DNA of 64,000 nt. It comes from Methylomonas aurea (GTDB lineage Bacteria > Pseudomonadota > Gammaproteobacteria > Methylococcales > Methylomonadaceae). The position numbers were made by a program, and so were the translations under genes. The DNA lies in the NCBI RefSeq assembly GCF_024505045.1, contig NZ_JANIBM010000001.1, positions 62,001 through 126,000 of the forward strand, written 5' to 3'. Below, one piece after another: positions 35,183-44,870 of this stretch. Positions within the stretch are counted from its first letter, which is position 1. Each line of letters opens with the position of its first letter. The notes beneath the pieces are model-generated. The model saw nothing but the letters and a program-made list of their open reading frames with translations. It was not told the origin of the DNA and searched no databases.

Positions 35183-35800
35183 TTATTTCTTGGGACTTTC
35201 CTGCGCGATTAGCTGGTTGACCACATTCAGCATGTTGGCCTGCGATTTGGCCGATTGTGCGGTCACTTTGTATTTGCCGTTGACCACCAGCGAAGGTACG
35301 CCGGTAATGCCGTAGCGCGGCCCGATCGATTCGGCTTGGCGCAATTTGGCGTCGACCAGGAACGAGTTATATGCCGCGCGGAAATCTTCGTCCTTCACGC
35401 CGTGTTCGGCAAAAAACTTCGCCAAGTCGCTTTCGTCTGTTAGAGCCGGCTTTTTGTCTCGAAGAGCTTCTTGGATGGTGTTGAATAGGTCGGCATGCAC
35501 CTTATCCAGTACACCCAGGGCTTCTGCGGTGTAATAAGCTTTAGCGTGCTTGCCCCACAACTCGCTGAATACCGCCGGTTGGCGGATGAACTCTACGTTG
35601 GCCGGCTTGGTTTTCAGCCATTCGACCATTGCCGGCTCCAGGCTGTAGCAATGCGGGCAGCCGTACCAAAAAAATTCGATCACTTCGACTTTAGCAGGAT
35701 TTTGCACCGGTTGCGCCGGCGAGACCGGATCGTAGCCGCCCTCCGCATTCGCCAACGTGGATAATCCCAACAGCCCGAGCAACGCAATAATTTTTAACAT
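35183..35800 (-). CDS. dsbA: Thiol:disulfide interchange protein DsbA
   Basis: A 205-residue periplasmic oxidase. The start at 35800 is preceded by GGAGA, and a signal peptide ends at NAEG. The thioredoxin fold has the active site CPHC in FFWYGCPHCYSLEP and the cis-proline loop TGVPSLVVNG. DsbA introduces disulphides into exported proteins and is reoxidised by DsbB. E. coli DsbA has 208 residues, so the length fits. It lies next to cytochrome c4 and engB, an order found in several gammaproteobacteria such as pseudomonads. Substrates may include the cysteine-containing exported proteins of this genome. Confidence 0.94.
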   Translation of the reverse strand: MLKIIALLGLLGLSTLANAEGGYDPVSPAQPVQNPAKVEVIEFFWYGCPHCYSLEPAMVEWLKTKPANVEFIRQPAVFSELWGKHAKAYYTAEALGVLDKVHADLFNTIQEALRDKKPALTDESDLAKFFAEHGVKDEDFRAAYNSFLVDAKLRQAESIGPRYGITGVPSLVVNGKYKVTAQSAKSQANMLNVVNQLIAQESPKK

Positions 35801-36000
35801 CAAAGTTCTCCGTAAAAGTAATTCCGACAAAGATGGCTCCGCGCCGAAGCGGCTATCGGCTTGTAAATCCGGCCGCTGTAGACCGGAACCGAATAACCAT
35901 CCTGTAACAGCACTTGCCGCAGAGCCCAGCGCGACCGGCTTTTTACATTACATCCTCCACCAGGGACTATACCGCTGGCCGGAGAGCAGCGCCTGGGGGC

Positions 36001-36678
36001 TTACTTCATCGTCGAGATGTAGTAAGACACCGCCTTGATGTCTTCGTCGGTCATTTTGGTAGCGATCATGTGCATCATGTTTTCGCGGTTGTTGCTGCGA
36101 GCGCCGGTTTTGAAATCGGTCAGGGTTTTGATCAGATAATCGGCATGTTGCGAGTGCAGCGACGGGAACGAGGCCGGCTTGTTGCCTTCGGCATAAGGGC
36201 CGTGGCAGGCGACGCAGGCCGAGACTTCGCGGCTCAGGTTGCCGTTGCGGTACAGGTCGCTGCCCTGAGCAATCAACGCCGCCAGTTCGGCTTTTTTCTG
36301 TTCCTCGGTTTTGGCCGGAGCGTCGTCGTCATCGCCGGCGGGCAGTGTTGGGGCCGGATTGGCAGAAATCTTGTTGCCGGCATAGTAGGCGGCGATTTCC
36401 TGAATGGCCTGGTCGTCTAGGCCGGCCGCCAACGGCGCCATCATCGGCGAGTTACGGGAACCGTTTTTAAAAGCGTGCAATTGCTTGGCCAGATACCCTT
36501 GATGTTGGCCGGCCAACTTCGGGAAGCTGGGCATGGTGCTGTTACCGTCCTCACCGTGGCAGCCCGCGCAGCTAGCCGCTTTGGCCTTGCCGGCACTGGC
36601 GTTGCCTTGAGCATGGACGTAGCCGCTAGCGGATGCCAACGCCAAGGAGATGGAAACAGTCAGCAATTTTCTTGTCAT
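36001..36678 (-). CDS. Cytochrome c4-type di-heme cytochrome
   Basis: A 225-residue periplasmic electron carrier. The signal peptide covers residues 1-23 (ending VHA). It is built of two similar halves, each with one heme site: CAGCH at 37-41 and CVACH at 155-159. Candidate methionine ligands are in RNSPMMAPLAAGL (first half) and ENMMHMIATKM (second half). Cytochromes c4 pass electrons to terminal oxidases. Between the halves is an acidic insertion (PAGDDDDAPAKTEEQKKAE) that makes it slightly longer than the usual 190-210 residues. It is divergent from engB and upstream of dsbA on the same strand. Confidence 0.92.
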   Translation of the reverse strand: MTRKLLTVSISLALASASGYVHAQGNASAGKAKAASCAGCHGEDGNSTMPSFPKLAGQHQGYLAKQLHAFKNGSRNSPMMAPLAAGLDDQAIQEIAAYYAGNKISANPAPTLPAGDDDDAPAKTEEQKKAELAALIAQGSDLYRNGNLSREVSACVACHGPYAEGNKPASFPSLHSQHADYLIKTLTDFKTGARSNNRENMMHMIATKMTDEDIKAVSYYISTMK

Positions 36679-36788
36679 TATGGGCCCCTGTTCAGGAAAA
36701 GTTGATCGATATAAAGCGCGCGGGCGTCTGCCGCCAAGCGCTATAATGCCCGGATTCTAACCGATTTAATGACTGTAAGCGAGACTGG

Positions 36789-37406
36789 ATGAATCCGATC
36801 TACCACCAGGCCAAATTCATCAGCAGCGCCCCTAAACTGAAGGATGCGCCGCCTGATCAAGGAAAGGAAATTGCGTTCGCCGGCCGCTCCAATGCCGGGA
36901 AATCCAGCGCAATCAACACGCTGGTCAGACAAAATGCGTTGGCTCGGGTCAGCAAAACCCCCGGCCGCACTCAATTGCTGAATTTCTTCCAAGTCGATCC
37001 GGAGCGCAAACTGGTCGATTTGCCCGGCTACGGCTACGCCAAAGTTCCGGAAGCGATGAAGCTGGAATGGCAAAAAATGATGGAAACCTATCTGAACCAG
37101 CGCCAGGCGTTGTGCGGCATCGTGTTGGTGATGGATATCCGCCACCCGCTGACCGACTTCGACTGGCAGATGGTCGAATGGTGCGAGCACCGCAAATTGC
37201 CGCTGCACATTCTGTTGACCAAGGCCGACAAGCTCAAATTCGGCGCGGCGAAAACCACGTTATTGCAAGTTCAACGGGACTTGAGCCGGGTGGATATCGT
37301 TGTGACCCTACAATTGTTTTCGGCCCTGGACAAAGTCGGAGTCGACGACGTGCACCAGATACTCGACGAGTGGTTCGGGTTTTCCGAAGCCGAAGCAGCA
37401 GTCTGA
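36789..37406 (+). CDS. engB: Ribosome biogenesis GTPase EngB (YihA/YsxC)
   Basis: A 205-residue GTPase (E. coli YihA has 210). Motifs are [14 protein letters not shown] (G1), [13 protein letters not shown] (G2 region), [12 protein letters not shown] (G3) and LLTKADKL (G4). EngB is essential in many bacteria and helps assemble the large ribosomal subunit. The gene is divergent from cytochrome c4 with a short shared upstream region. The start ATG fits the family N terminus ([20 protein letters not shown]). Confidence 0.95.
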   Translation: MNPIYHQAKFISSAPKLKDAPPDQGKEIAFAGRSNAGKSSAINTLVRQNALARVSKTPGRTQLLNFFQVDPERKLVDLPGYGYAKVPEAMKLEWQKMMETYLNQRQALCGIVLVMDIRHPLTDFDWQMVEWCEHRKLPLHILLTKADKLKFGAAKTTLLQVQRDLSRVDIVVTLQLFSALDKVGVDDVHQILDEWFGFSEAEAAV

Positions 37407-37520
37407 TTTTTACCGCCGGTACGCCGCCCTGATCTAGTTTAAGATTGCCCTGAGCCGATGTACGGCTGTAGATTCGGCCAGCCCGCCTAAAATCGGGGCG
37501 ACCTTGAAACGAACGGTCGT

Positions 37521-37862
37521 TTATCGGCCTTGGCTCCGTTCCGCACAGCGCAGGCACTGGTTGGCGAACGGCAGCGCCGCCAGCCGCTCCTTGCGTATCG
37601 GCTCGCCGCAGGTAGCGCATACCCCGTAAGTGCCGGCATCGATTCTGAAAATGGCCTGCTTGATTTTTTCGACTTCGTCGCGGGCGGCATTCCCCAAGGC
37701 GTCCAGCACTTGGTCGTTTTCGGTTTCGACGGCTTGTTCGGAGAAATCCTTGTCCAGCGGATGGTCGGCATGCTTTACATCAGCAGTTATCTTACCCAGC
37801 CGGTCGTCGAGTTCTTCCAGCATGTTCAGCAGTTGGTCGCGCACGTCTTGATATTCTTTCAT
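37521..37862 (-). CDS. TraR/DksA-type zinc-finger protein
   Basis: A 113-residue protein. The N-terminal helices (EYQDVRDQLLNMLEELDDRL) form a coiled coil, and the C terminus has a four-cysteine zinc finger, CATCGEPI...CLRCAE, with the family stretch YGVCATCGEPIRKERLAALP. DksA-type proteins enter the secondary channel of RNA polymerase and alter transcription with ppGpp. Shorter members such as this may be DksA paralogues of separate function. I chose the start at 37862, preceded by GGAGAC. The longer form would add 30 unrelated residues. The housekeeping DksA is longer (about 150), so this is probably a paralogue. Confidence 0.85.
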   Translation of the reverse strand: MKEYQDVRDQLLNMLEELDDRLGKITADVKHADHPLDKDFSEQAVETENDQVLDALGNAARDEVEKIKQAIFRIDAGTYGVCATCGEPIRKERLAALPFANQCLRCAERSQGR

Positions 37863-37996
37863 TTCAGTCTCCGCAGCATGCTGCATGGCGATAGGCCGAC
37901 CCATTCCGGCCGCTTCCGGTTTATACAACGAAGCTCCTGCCGGCGCAACCAAGCTGGTCTATACTCGATCCATCGCTACTTACGGTATTTCGCACG

Positions 37997-38902
37997 ATGG
38001 ACGTTGCTCTCGACCGGCTAATCGCCGCCGCCAACCAGATCATTCTCGGCAAGGAACGGCAAATTCAGCTTGCCGTTTGCTGCCTACTGGCCAAAGGCCA
38101 TTTACTGATCGAAGACATTCCCGGCGTCGGCAAAACCACGCTGTCGCATACCTTGGCGCGCTTGTTCGGCATGGAATACCAACGCATCCAATTCACCAGC
38201 GATATCCTGCCGGCCGACATCGTCGGCTCGACAGTGTTCGATACCCATAAGCAGCAATTCAAGTTCCATCCCGGACCGATCTTCAAACAAATGATTTTGG
38301 CCGACGAAATCAACCGCGCCACGCCTAAGGCGCAAAGCGCGCTACTGGAAGCGATGGAGGAGCGGCAAGTGACCGTGGAAGGCCAGACCTACGCTTTGCC
38401 GCAGCCGTTTTTCGTGATCGCTACCCAAAATCCGACCAACCAAATCGGTACCTTTCCGCTGCCGGAATCGCAAGTCGACCGCTTTTTGATGCGGATAGAG
38501 CTGGGCTACCCCAGCCGCCAGGCCGAACGCGAGTTATTAGCGGGTCAACCTCGCCATCTGTTGATCAACGCTCTGGCGGAAGCCTTGAGCCCGGCGCAAC
38601 TGGTCGAGCTGCAACAGGCGGCAGCCAGCGTTTATGCCTCGCCCGCCTTGCTGGATTATCTGCAAGCCATATTGGCCTACACTCGGCAATCACCGGATTT
38701 CGTAAACGGCCTGTCGCCGCGTGCCGGTTTGGGTTTACTGGCTGCGGCCAAGGCCTGGGCCTTCATCGACAAGCGCCAGGCGGTGTTGCCGGAAGATCTG
38801 CAAGCCGTATTGCCGGCCGTGGCCGGCCACCGCTTGAATGCCGGTTCCAGCGATTCGGTCGGCATCGTTGCGCCGATACTGGCGCAAGTATCGGTCCATT
38901 GA
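37997..38902 (+). CDS. MoxR-family AAA ATPase
   Basis: A 301-residue cytoplasmic ATPase. It has Walker A IPGVGKTTL, Walker B MILADEINRA, the sensor region VIATQNPTNQIGTFPLPESQVDRFLMR, and a lid domain at the end. MoxR proteins act as chaperones in maturation of other protein complexes. In methylotrophs the family is named after methanol dehydrogenase activation, but this copy is in the widespread moxR-DUF58-transglutaminase cluster. Its stop overlaps the start of the DUF58 gene by the TTGA arrangement, so translation is coupled. Confidence 0.92.
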   Translation: MDVALDRLIAAANQIILGKERQIQLAVCCLLAKGHLLIEDIPGVGKTTLSHTLARLFGMEYQRIQFTSDILPADIVGSTVFDTHKQQFKFHPGPIFKQMILADEINRATPKAQSALLEAMEERQVTVEGQTYALPQPFFVIATQNPTNQIGTFPLPESQVDRFLMRIELGYPSRQAERELLAGQPRHLLINALAEALSPAQLVELQQAAASVYASPALLDYLQAILAYTRQSPDFVNGLSPRAGLGLLAAAKAWAFIDKRQAVLPEDLQAVLPAVAGHRLNAGSSDSVGIVAPILAQVSVH

Positions 38903-39849
38903 ACTCGGCGCCGCTATCGTTAACAGACCGCTTTCGGCTGTCGCGCTTTTTTCGAGGCGAGGCACCCACCTCGGCACCCATCGTGTTGGGCCACCGCCGC
39001 ATCTTCATCTTGCCGACCCAACGCGGCTTGGCATTCGTACTGTTGATCGTGTTGCTATTACTGGTCGGCTTCGTCTACAGCAATAATTTGGCCTATTTAT
39101 TGGGTTTTTTATTGGCCAGCATTTTCTTTGTCGCGATTTTGCACAGCTTCAAAGCCTTGGCCGGCTTGAGCGTCAGGGCCGGTCGCCAACCGGCCGTGTT
39201 CGCCGGGCAAGCCGGCGCCTTTAATTTTCAGATCGGCAATCCCGGTCGACAGGGGCGTTACGCCGTCCAATTGGCCTTGCAAAGCGAGATGGCCATCAGT
39301 TTGGCGCCGGCGGAAACGCGAATCGCCACCTTATACCAGGCGACCGAGCGGCGCGGCTGGTTACAACCGCGGACGTTGACCGTTTCCAGCTTGTATCCGT
39401 TGGGGTTGTTTCGAGCCTGGGCACCGCTGCGTTTCGACAGCCCGTTACTGGTCTATCCCAAACCGGCCAAGCGACAATTGCCGTTTCCGGAAAGCGGTGA
39501 TGGACAGCTATCAGAGGGCCTGAGCCGGCGCCAGGGTGACGAGTTTTACGGCCTGCGCCCATACCAACGCGGCGATGCGATCCGCCAAATCCATTGGAAA
39601 ACCTTCGCCAAAGGCCAGGGCGTATTCAGTAAGCAATACGCCGGCGCAGGCTCCAGCGAACTGTGGCTGGATTATCAACAGGCACCGGGGCACAACAGCG
39701 AGGAACGCCTGAGCCAACTTTGCCGCTGGGTCGTCGATGCGGAAAAAGCCGGATTGCGTTACGGCCTGCTGCTGCCCAATCTGCGTCTTCCGCCGGATAC
39801 CGGGACGACCCATTACCGGCAATGCCTGCAAGCACTGGCGCTGTTTTGA
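38899..39849 (+). CDS. DUF58 domain protein
   Basis: A 316-residue membrane protein. Two adjacent membrane segments lie at about residues 45-85 (LAFVLLIVLLLLVGFVYSN and AYLLGFLLASIFFVAILHSF). The conserved DUF58 core sits near residue 215-240 (GDEFYGLRPYQRGDAIRQIHWKTFAK). DUF58 proteins have a von Willebrand-like fold and are partners of MoxR ATPases. The start codon is TTG, overlapping the moxR stop. The next gene starts two bases after its stop, so the three genes form one operon. The shared task of the cluster is not established. Confidence 0.9.
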   Translation: MNSAPLSLTDRFRLSRFFRGEAPTSAPIVLGHRRIFILPTQRGLAFVLLIVLLLLVGFVYSNNLAYLLGFLLASIFFVAILHSFKALAGLSVRAGRQPAVFAGQAGAFNFQIGNPGRQGRYAVQLALQSEMAISLAPAETRIATLYQATERRGWLQPRTLTVSSLYPLGLFRAWAPLRFDSPLLVYPKPAKRQLPFPESGDGQLSEGLSRRQGDEFYGLRPYQRGDAIRQIHWKTFAKGQGVFSKQYAGAGSSELWLDYQQAPGHNSEERLSQLCRWVVDAEKAGLRYGLLLPNLRLPPDTGTTHYRQCLQALALF

Positions 39850-39851
39850 CC

Positions 39852-41804
39852 ATGAATGCGCTGCCGTCGTCACGCCTGTTATGGTTCATGTCGGGATCGA
39901 TAGGGCTGATCGCACTGCCGCATGCCTGGCATGTTCCGCCGCTGCTGATCGGCTTTTTCGGATTGATGTGGCTATGGCGACTGCTGGCGATAGCTCGGCC
40001 GGCCTGGTTGCCGAACCGGTGGGGGTTATTTGCGTTGACACTAGCCGGTATTGGTCTGGCCTTCAGCCAACACCGGGGAGTGTTCGGCCGCGATGCCGGC
40101 ACCGGTTTGTTTGTCGTGGCTTTGGGATTGAAATTACTGGAGATTCGCGGCAAACGCGACGTCTACGTCATCGTTTATCTGGCCTTCGTCGTCGCCGCAA
40201 CGCAGTTTTTGTACGAAGAAAGCATTTTGATGGCACTTTACATTCTGCTGGTTTGTACCGTGCTGTTAGCGACGCTGGTCACCCAAAACAGCGTTTCGCC
40301 GCAAACCGTTCCGGCGCTGAAAACCGCAGCGACGCTGATCGTACAAGCTCTACCGATTGCCATGGTGTTGTTTGTGCTGTTCCCAAGGCTGGAAGCCCCA
40401 CGCTGGAGTTGGCTGGATGCCGACAATCAAGCCAAAAGCGGCTTGAGCGATACGCTGGAGCCCGGTTCGATCGCCGAATTGAGCTTGTCGGCGGAATTGG
40501 TATTTCGGGTCAAGTTCGACGGCGATCTGCCGCCGCCGGCGCAGCGCTATTGGCGTGGACCGGTTTATAGCCTTTTCGATGGTTCGGCTTGGAAGGCGGC
40601 GCCGGCCTTGTTCCGTGCGGCCAATCCCGATCAGCCGGCGTTCGGCGGCAGGGCTTACGATTACACGCTGATGATGGAGCCGCAAAAACAAAATTGGGTG
40701 TTTGCGCTGGAATTGCCCAGCGCATTTCCCGCCGGCCTGCGCCGCAACGAGTTGTACCAATTAACCACCAACAAAAATCCCGGCGACCGCGCCGAATATC
40801 GGATTTCATCGACGCCGGCCTACAACACCGGCGGTATCAGTCCGGCGGAACGGCGGGAAAATCTGCAATTGCCGGGCAAACCTTCCGAACGCATACGCAA
40901 TCTGATCGCCCAGTTACGCGGCACCGAGGCATCGCCGGAGGTGTTGATCGCCAATCTGTTGCAGCACTTCCACCGCGAAAATTTTCGTTACACCTTGAAT
41001 CCGGAGCCGATGCCGGAACGCCAGGTCGAAACTTTTCTGTTCGAACGCCGCGCCGGTTTTTGCAGCCATTACGCCACGGCTTTCGTTTATCTGCTGCGGG
41101 CCGCCGAAATTCCGGCGCGGGTGGTCGGCGGCTACCAAGGCGGCCGATTTAACACGGTGGGCGGTTTTCTGGAGGTCCGCCAGGCCGATGCGCACGCTTG
41201 GGCTGAAGTCTGGCTGGACGGTAAGGGCTGGGTGCGTTTCGACCCCACCGCCGCGATTGCGCCGGAACGGATCGAACAAAGTGTGAACGTTGATTTGCAG
41301 ATCGCCAGCGGAGCAGCCAATTTCAGCCCGATTCAACTGGATGCCAAGACCTTGACCTGGCTGCAACGCGGCCGGCAACTGTGGCAGAACGTCGATTACC
41401 AATGGCAGCGCTGGGTTATCAATTACGATACCGACAATCAAAAGGCTTTGTTGCAAAGCCTGGGTATCGACGACTTCGTCAAGCTCGGTTATTGGCTGTT
41501 GCTCAGCGTGGGCGGGTTGAGTGGCTTACTGGCCTGGCGCTTGCTGCGGCCGAATCGGCGACGGCGCGACCCGGTATTGCTGACCTACCGCCAGTTTTGC
41601 GACAAACTGCGGAAAGCGGGCGTCGACTTCGGTCCCGGCGACGGCCCGCAGACGTTGGCGCAACGCGCCAAGACCGTGCGGCCCGACTTGGCCGACGCTA
41701 TAGACCGGATTGCGGCGGTTTTTATCCGCCTGCGTTATGAACCTGGCGCGGAGACCGGCGACTTGCGCACCCTGAAAACGCTGGTTCGCGGCTTGCGGGT
41801 TTGA
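39852..41804 (+). CDS. Transglutaminase-like TgpA-type membrane protein (DUF3488/DUF4129)
   Basis: A 650-residue protein. The N-terminal 170 residues hold about six membrane helices (DUF3488 type). A periplasmic transglutaminase-like domain follows with the catalytic triad in AGFCSHYATAF (Cys), DAHAWAEVWL (His) and VRFDPTAAI (Asp). One further membrane helix (WLLLSVGGLSGLLAWRLL) and a cytoplasmic DUF4129 tail come after that (RLRYEPG...). The homologue in Pseudomonas aeruginosa, TgpA, is essential, but its substrate is unclear. The start at 39852 is two bases after the DUF58 stop. A longer in-frame version would overlap that gene by 190 bases and is unlikely. Confidence 0.9.
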   Translation: MNALPSSRLLWFMSGSIGLIALPHAWHVPPLLIGFFGLMWLWRLLAIARPAWLPNRWGLFALTLAGIGLAFSQHRGVFGRDAGTGLFVVALGLKLLEIRGKRDVYVIVYLAFVVAATQFLYEESILMALYILLVCTVLLATLVTQNSVSPQTVPALKTAATLIVQALPIAMVLFVLFPRLEAPRWSWLDADNQAKSGLSDTLEPGSIAELSLSAELVFRVKFDGDLPPPAQRYWRGPVYSLFDGSAWKAAPALFRAANPDQPAFGGRAYDYTLMMEPQKQNWVFALELPSAFPAGLRRNELYQLTTNKNPGDRAEYRISSTPAYNTGGISPAERRENLQLPGKPSERIRNLIAQLRGTEASPEVLIANLLQHFHRENFRYTLNPEPMPERQVETFLFERRAGFCSHYATAFVYLLRAAEIPARVVGGYQGGRFNTVGGFLEVRQADAHAWAEVWLDGKGWVRFDPTAAIAPERIEQSVNVDLQIASGAANFSPIQLDAKTLTWLQRGRQLWQNVDYQWQRWVINYDTDNQKALLQSLGIDDFVKLGYWLLLSVGGLSGLLAWRLLRPNRRRRDPVLLTYRQFCDKLRKAGVDFGPGDGPQTLAQRAKTVRPDLADAIDRIAAVFIRLRYEPGAETGDLRTLKTLVRGLRV

Positions 41805-41812
41805 GCGGGAAC

Positions 41813-42076
41813 CTAGTGAAGATCCGGCACTTCTTCCTTAGCTTTTTGCTGCGGCTGCGATTGAGTTTGCTTGGCTTTTTCGGCTTGTAATTGCTTGTTA
41901 CCCTCGCCGAACATTACCGCTCCGGCCATGAAAATCGCGCCGGCGATCGCAATAATCGGCAAGCGGCCGGGCTTATCCATCCACAACAGTATCCACTTGG
42001 GTTTGATCATCCCGACGAGCAAAATCACGGCGGCGAGAATCATTACGTTAAAACTGTAGTAGATCAAGGTATTCAT
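41813..42076 (-). CDS. Small two-helix membrane protein of unknown function
   Basis: An 87-residue protein with two membrane helices (about residues 6-24 and 40-58) and a polar, glutamine/lysine-rich C-terminal tail (NKQLQAEKAKQTQSQPQQK). Such small proteins are common in methylotrophs and other gammaproteobacteria without assigned role. The start at 42076 is chosen because the first helix begins there. The longer reading adds 25 residues without membrane character. The ribosome binding site is weak. It is convergent with the transglutaminase gene (8-base gap) and divergent from the stomatin-like gene. Confidence 0.7.
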   Translation of the reverse strand: MNTLIYYSFNVMILAAVILLVGMIKPKWILLWMDKPGRLPIIAIAGAIFMAGAVMFGEGNKQLQAEKAKQTQSQPQQKAKEEVPDLH

Positions 42077-42178
42077 GTAACCGGGTCCTGTTTCCAGCAA
42101 GTTAATAAGACATACATTATTATTAGCCGCGTTACGCTTGGCAATAATCAAAATTAATCATCACCTTGAGGAGGCGCT

Positions 42179-43099
42179 ATGGGCGGCTTTGGTTTATTTG
42201 TAACAGTATTATTGGTGTTTGCCATTTTAATGGTTTTTATGAGCGTCAAATCCGTGCCGCAGGGCATGGAATACACCGTCGAACGCTTCGGTAAATATAC
42301 CGCGACTTTGACGCCCGGCCTGAATATTATCGTGCCGATCATCGACCAGATCGGCCGCAAGCTGAACATGATGGAGCAAGTGTTGGACGTGCCGTCGCAG
42401 GAAGTCATCACCAAGGACAACGCGATGGTCAGGGTCGATGGCGTCGTGTTCTACCAAATTCTTGATGCCGCCAAAGCCGCCTATGAAGTGAACTATCTGG
42501 ATGTGGCGATCATCAATCTGGTGATGACCAACATCCGCACCGTGATGGGCTCGATGGATTTGGACGAATTGTTGTCCCGCCGCGACGAAATCAACGCTCG
42601 CCTGTTGACCGTCGTCGACGATGCCACTTCGCCATGGGGGATTAAAGTCACCCGCATCGAGATCAAGGACATCGCGCCGCCCAAAGACTTGGTCGACTCG
42701 ATGGCGCGGCAGATGAAAGCCGAACGGGAAAAGCGCGCTCAAATTCTGGAAGCGGAAGGCTTGCGCCAAGCAGAAATTTTAAAAGCCGAAGGCTTGAAAC
42801 AAAGCGCGATTCTGGAAGCCGAGGGCCGCAAGGAGGCCGCATTCCGCGAAGCCGAGGCCCGCGAACGCTTGGCCGAAGCCGAAGCCCGCGCCACGTTGAT
42901 GGTGTCCGAGGCCATCTCCAAGGGCGACGTGCAGGCCATCAACTATTTCGTCGCCCAGAAATATATCGAGTCGGTCAAGGCGATCGCCTCAGCCGATAAC
43001 AGCAAATTGATCATGATGCCGTTGGAGGCCTCCAGCGTCATCGGCGCGTTGGGCGGCATCGGCGAGTTGGCCAAAGAAGCGTTACAGAAAAAGGGCTGA
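42179..43099 (+). CDS. Stomatin/SPFH-family protein (QmcA-like)
   Basis: A 306-residue protein anchored by one N-terminal helix (residues 4-22). The SPFH/band 7 domain follows: [24 protein letters not shown], then [19 protein letters not shown], and [13 protein letters not shown]. After it comes a helical stretch with short repeats ([30 protein letters not shown]) that drives oligomer formation. SPFH proteins organise membrane microdomains and often work with NfeD-type partners and membrane proteases. The NfeD gene follows after two bases. GAGGAGG stands before the ATG. Confidence 0.92.
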   Translation: MGGFGLFVTVLLVFAILMVFMSVKSVPQGMEYTVERFGKYTATLTPGLNIIVPIIDQIGRKLNMMEQVLDVPSQEVITKDNAMVRVDGVVFYQILDAAKAAYEVNYLDVAIINLVMTNIRTVMGSMDLDELLSRRDEINARLLTVVDDATSPWGIKVTRIEIKDIAPPKDLVDSMARQMKAEREKRAQILEAEGLRQAEILKAEGLKQSAILEAEGRKEAAFREAEARERLAEAEARATLMVSEAISKGDVQAINYFVAQKYIESVKAIASADNSKLIMMPLEASSVIGALGGIGELAKEALQKKG

Positions 43100-43101
43100 A
43101 C

Positions 43102-43548
43102 ATGATGGAACAAGACATCGTATTTTGGTACTGGTGGGTGCTGGCGGTCGGTTTTCTGGCTCTGGAAATCCTGGCCAGCGGCTTTTTCTTCCTGTGGCTG
43201 GCGGTTTCGGCCTTCATCGTCGGCTCGGTCGTGTTGTTGATCGAAGCGACCACGTTCAACGTCCAAGTCTTGCTGTTTTCGTTATTGGCGGTGTCGTCGG
43301 TGCTGGCCTGGCGCAAATACGCCCGCACCCGAGCCACGGAAGTCAGCGATCATCCTTTGCTGAATCGGCGCGGCGCCCAATACATTGGCCGGACGTTTAA
43401 TTTGATCGCACCCATCGAGAACGGCCAAGGCAAAATCAAGGTCGACGACACCATTTGGAAGGTTCACGGCCCGGACACGCCGCTAGGCGCAAAGGTCAAG
43501 GTTGTCGCGATCAAGGGCACCGTGTTCGAGGTGCAGGTTTGCCAATGA
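43102..43548 (+). CDS. NfeD-family membrane protein
   Basis: A 148-residue protein with two to three membrane helices in the first 75 residues (FWYWWVLAVGFLALEILASG, FLWLAVSAFIVGSVVLLIE) and a C-terminal OB-fold domain (about 88-148: GRTFNLIAPIENGQGKIKVD). Short NfeD proteins pair with SPFH proteins in one operon and are thought to assist membrane microdomain assembly or protease regulation. The two-base gap after the stomatin-like gene is typical of this pair. Confidence 0.9.
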   Translation: MMEQDIVFWYWWVLAVGFLALEILASGFFFLWLAVSAFIVGSVVLLIEATTFNVQVLLFSLLAVSSVLAWRKYARTRATEVSDHPLLNRRGAQYIGRTFNLIAPIENGQGKIKVDDTIWKVHGPDTPLGAKVKVVAIKGTVFEVQVCQ

Positions 43549-43686
43549 AGCAATCGGCAACCCTACCGAATTAGACATCCGATTGTTTTAAGATTCGCGG
43601 AGCGGAAAGCGCCGCGACCAGGCGACATAACGCGTGAGTTAGCGGCGAGGCAGCCCCCGCGGCCATCCACGCCTTGCGGAGGGTTA

Positions 43687-43743
43687 ATGATCATGCAGCC
43701 GACTTTCACTCAAGCATCGCCGCTAGGGCCATGTGCGGCGTAA
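43687..43743 (+). CDS. Possible 18-codon leader ORF
   Basis: ATG follows GGAGGGTTA at good distance and opens an 18-codon ORF that ends at TAA (43741-43743). It overlaps the likely start of the next gene in another frame. It could couple translation to that gene or be chance. The peptide (MIMQPTFTQASPLGPCAA) has no recognisable feature. Confidence 0.3.
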   Translation: MIMQPTFTQASPLGPCAA

Positions 43744-44870
43744 TCCGCTACCGCTACCGGCTGCCACCCCGCTTCGTGGCATCGCTACTGTTTTTGGCGA
43801 TCGCACCAACCGGCGGCTTGGCTTATCTGGCCGCCAGCGGCGTTTTGCCAAACTATGCCGATTTACTCGGCTGGTTGGCGGCCGCGAGCGCTTTATGGGC
43901 TATTTTGCCGCTATGGCTTGTCGGCAGAGCTTTGGCCAAACCGTCTTTCATCGAATTGCGGGCGGAGGAAGCTTTGTTACCGAGGGCGTCTTTGGCATTA
44001 ACGTTTATCGGTATGCCTTACACGGCCATCAAGCAGATCAGTGTGCTTGAAGTGTCGAATCATAGCGTGGCGGTCGTGGCTTCGGCTTTCGGCGAATCCC
44101 GCGTCAGTTCCGCGTGGTTTGCGGCAGAAGGCGAGTTTGCCGAGTTTCTCCGGGAAATCCAGCGGCGTCACGCACAAAATGCCAAGAGTAAACCGCCAGC
44201 TATCGACTCGCTAGTGGCCGCGGTTCGCGAGCGCAGTAAAGAGGATCCCTTGGCCGGCGCGAGGATCGCCGCACAGGAGGTATATCATCGGCTGACTTCT
44301 GCAATGCAAAACGATAAAGGCGTGCACGCCGAATCCCTGCTATGTGCGCTGGGTGCACTGGCGGGTTATGCCTGTCAAGTTAGCGTCAGACAACGGAACG
44401 TGGCGCGAGGGCTGGCGGAAGATGCCGGTTTGGCGACCATTGAAGCTACCGACGGCAACAAGTATTTTTACGGCGATGCGATAAACGCTCCGCTGGCCGA
44501 ATCGCAGTATTCGGTATGGGGGCTGGCGGCGGCGGCGGCGCAAAAATCCGGCTGCCAAGACTTGCTGGACGTTAACGAAATATTTCGCCATAGCATCAAA
44601 AGCCTGGGCAGTAGCGAGTTCGGCTTGCTGCGCCTGCCGCTAAGGCAATCGCCGGCCGATCGGCCTTTAAACTACTTGAAAGCCTTGTGGCCTAATCTTA
44701 TGCCGACTATGCGCTTGCTGTGTCCGATTCAGGCGCATTGGCCAATTTTGCTCGGATTGGCCATCCAGGAGGCGATTCATAGCGGAAAATCCGTGATCGA
44801 CCCGTGCATTGCGCTTAAAATTGTTATGGAAAGCGCTATCGCGATGTCGAAAGTGGACCTGGACGACTGA
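43731..44870 (+). CDS. Hypothetical membrane protein
   Basis: A 379-residue protein that I do not recognise. Two membrane helices lie near the N terminus (about residues 15-37 and 45-66). Next comes a bacterial PH-like strand region (IELRAEEALLPRASLALTF, then IKQISVLEVSNHSVAVVA), and a long soluble part of about 250 residues with no motif. I prefer the ATG at 43731 because the upstream TTG start at 43674 would add an unrelated basic stretch. The start is uncertain. The gene is separate from the NfeD gene (183-base gap). The role is unknown. Confidence 0.65.
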   Translation: MCGVIRYRYRLPPRFVASLLFLAIAPTGGLAYLAASGVLPNYADLLGWLAAASALWAILPLWLVGRALAKPSFIELRAEEALLPRASLALTFIGMPYTAIKQISVLEVSNHSVAVVASAFGESRVSSAWFAAEGEFAEFLREIQRRHAQNAKSKPPAIDSLVAAVRERSKEDPLAGARIAAQEVYHRLTSAMQNDKGVHAESLLCALGALAGYACQVSVRQRNVARGLAEDAGLATIEATDGNKYFYGDAINAPLAESQYSVWGLAAAAAQKSGCQDLLDVNEIFRHSIKSLGSSEFGLLRLPLRQSPADRPLNYLKALWPNLMPTMRLLCPIQAHWPILLGLAIQEAIHSGKSVIDPCIALKIVMESAIAMSKVDLDD

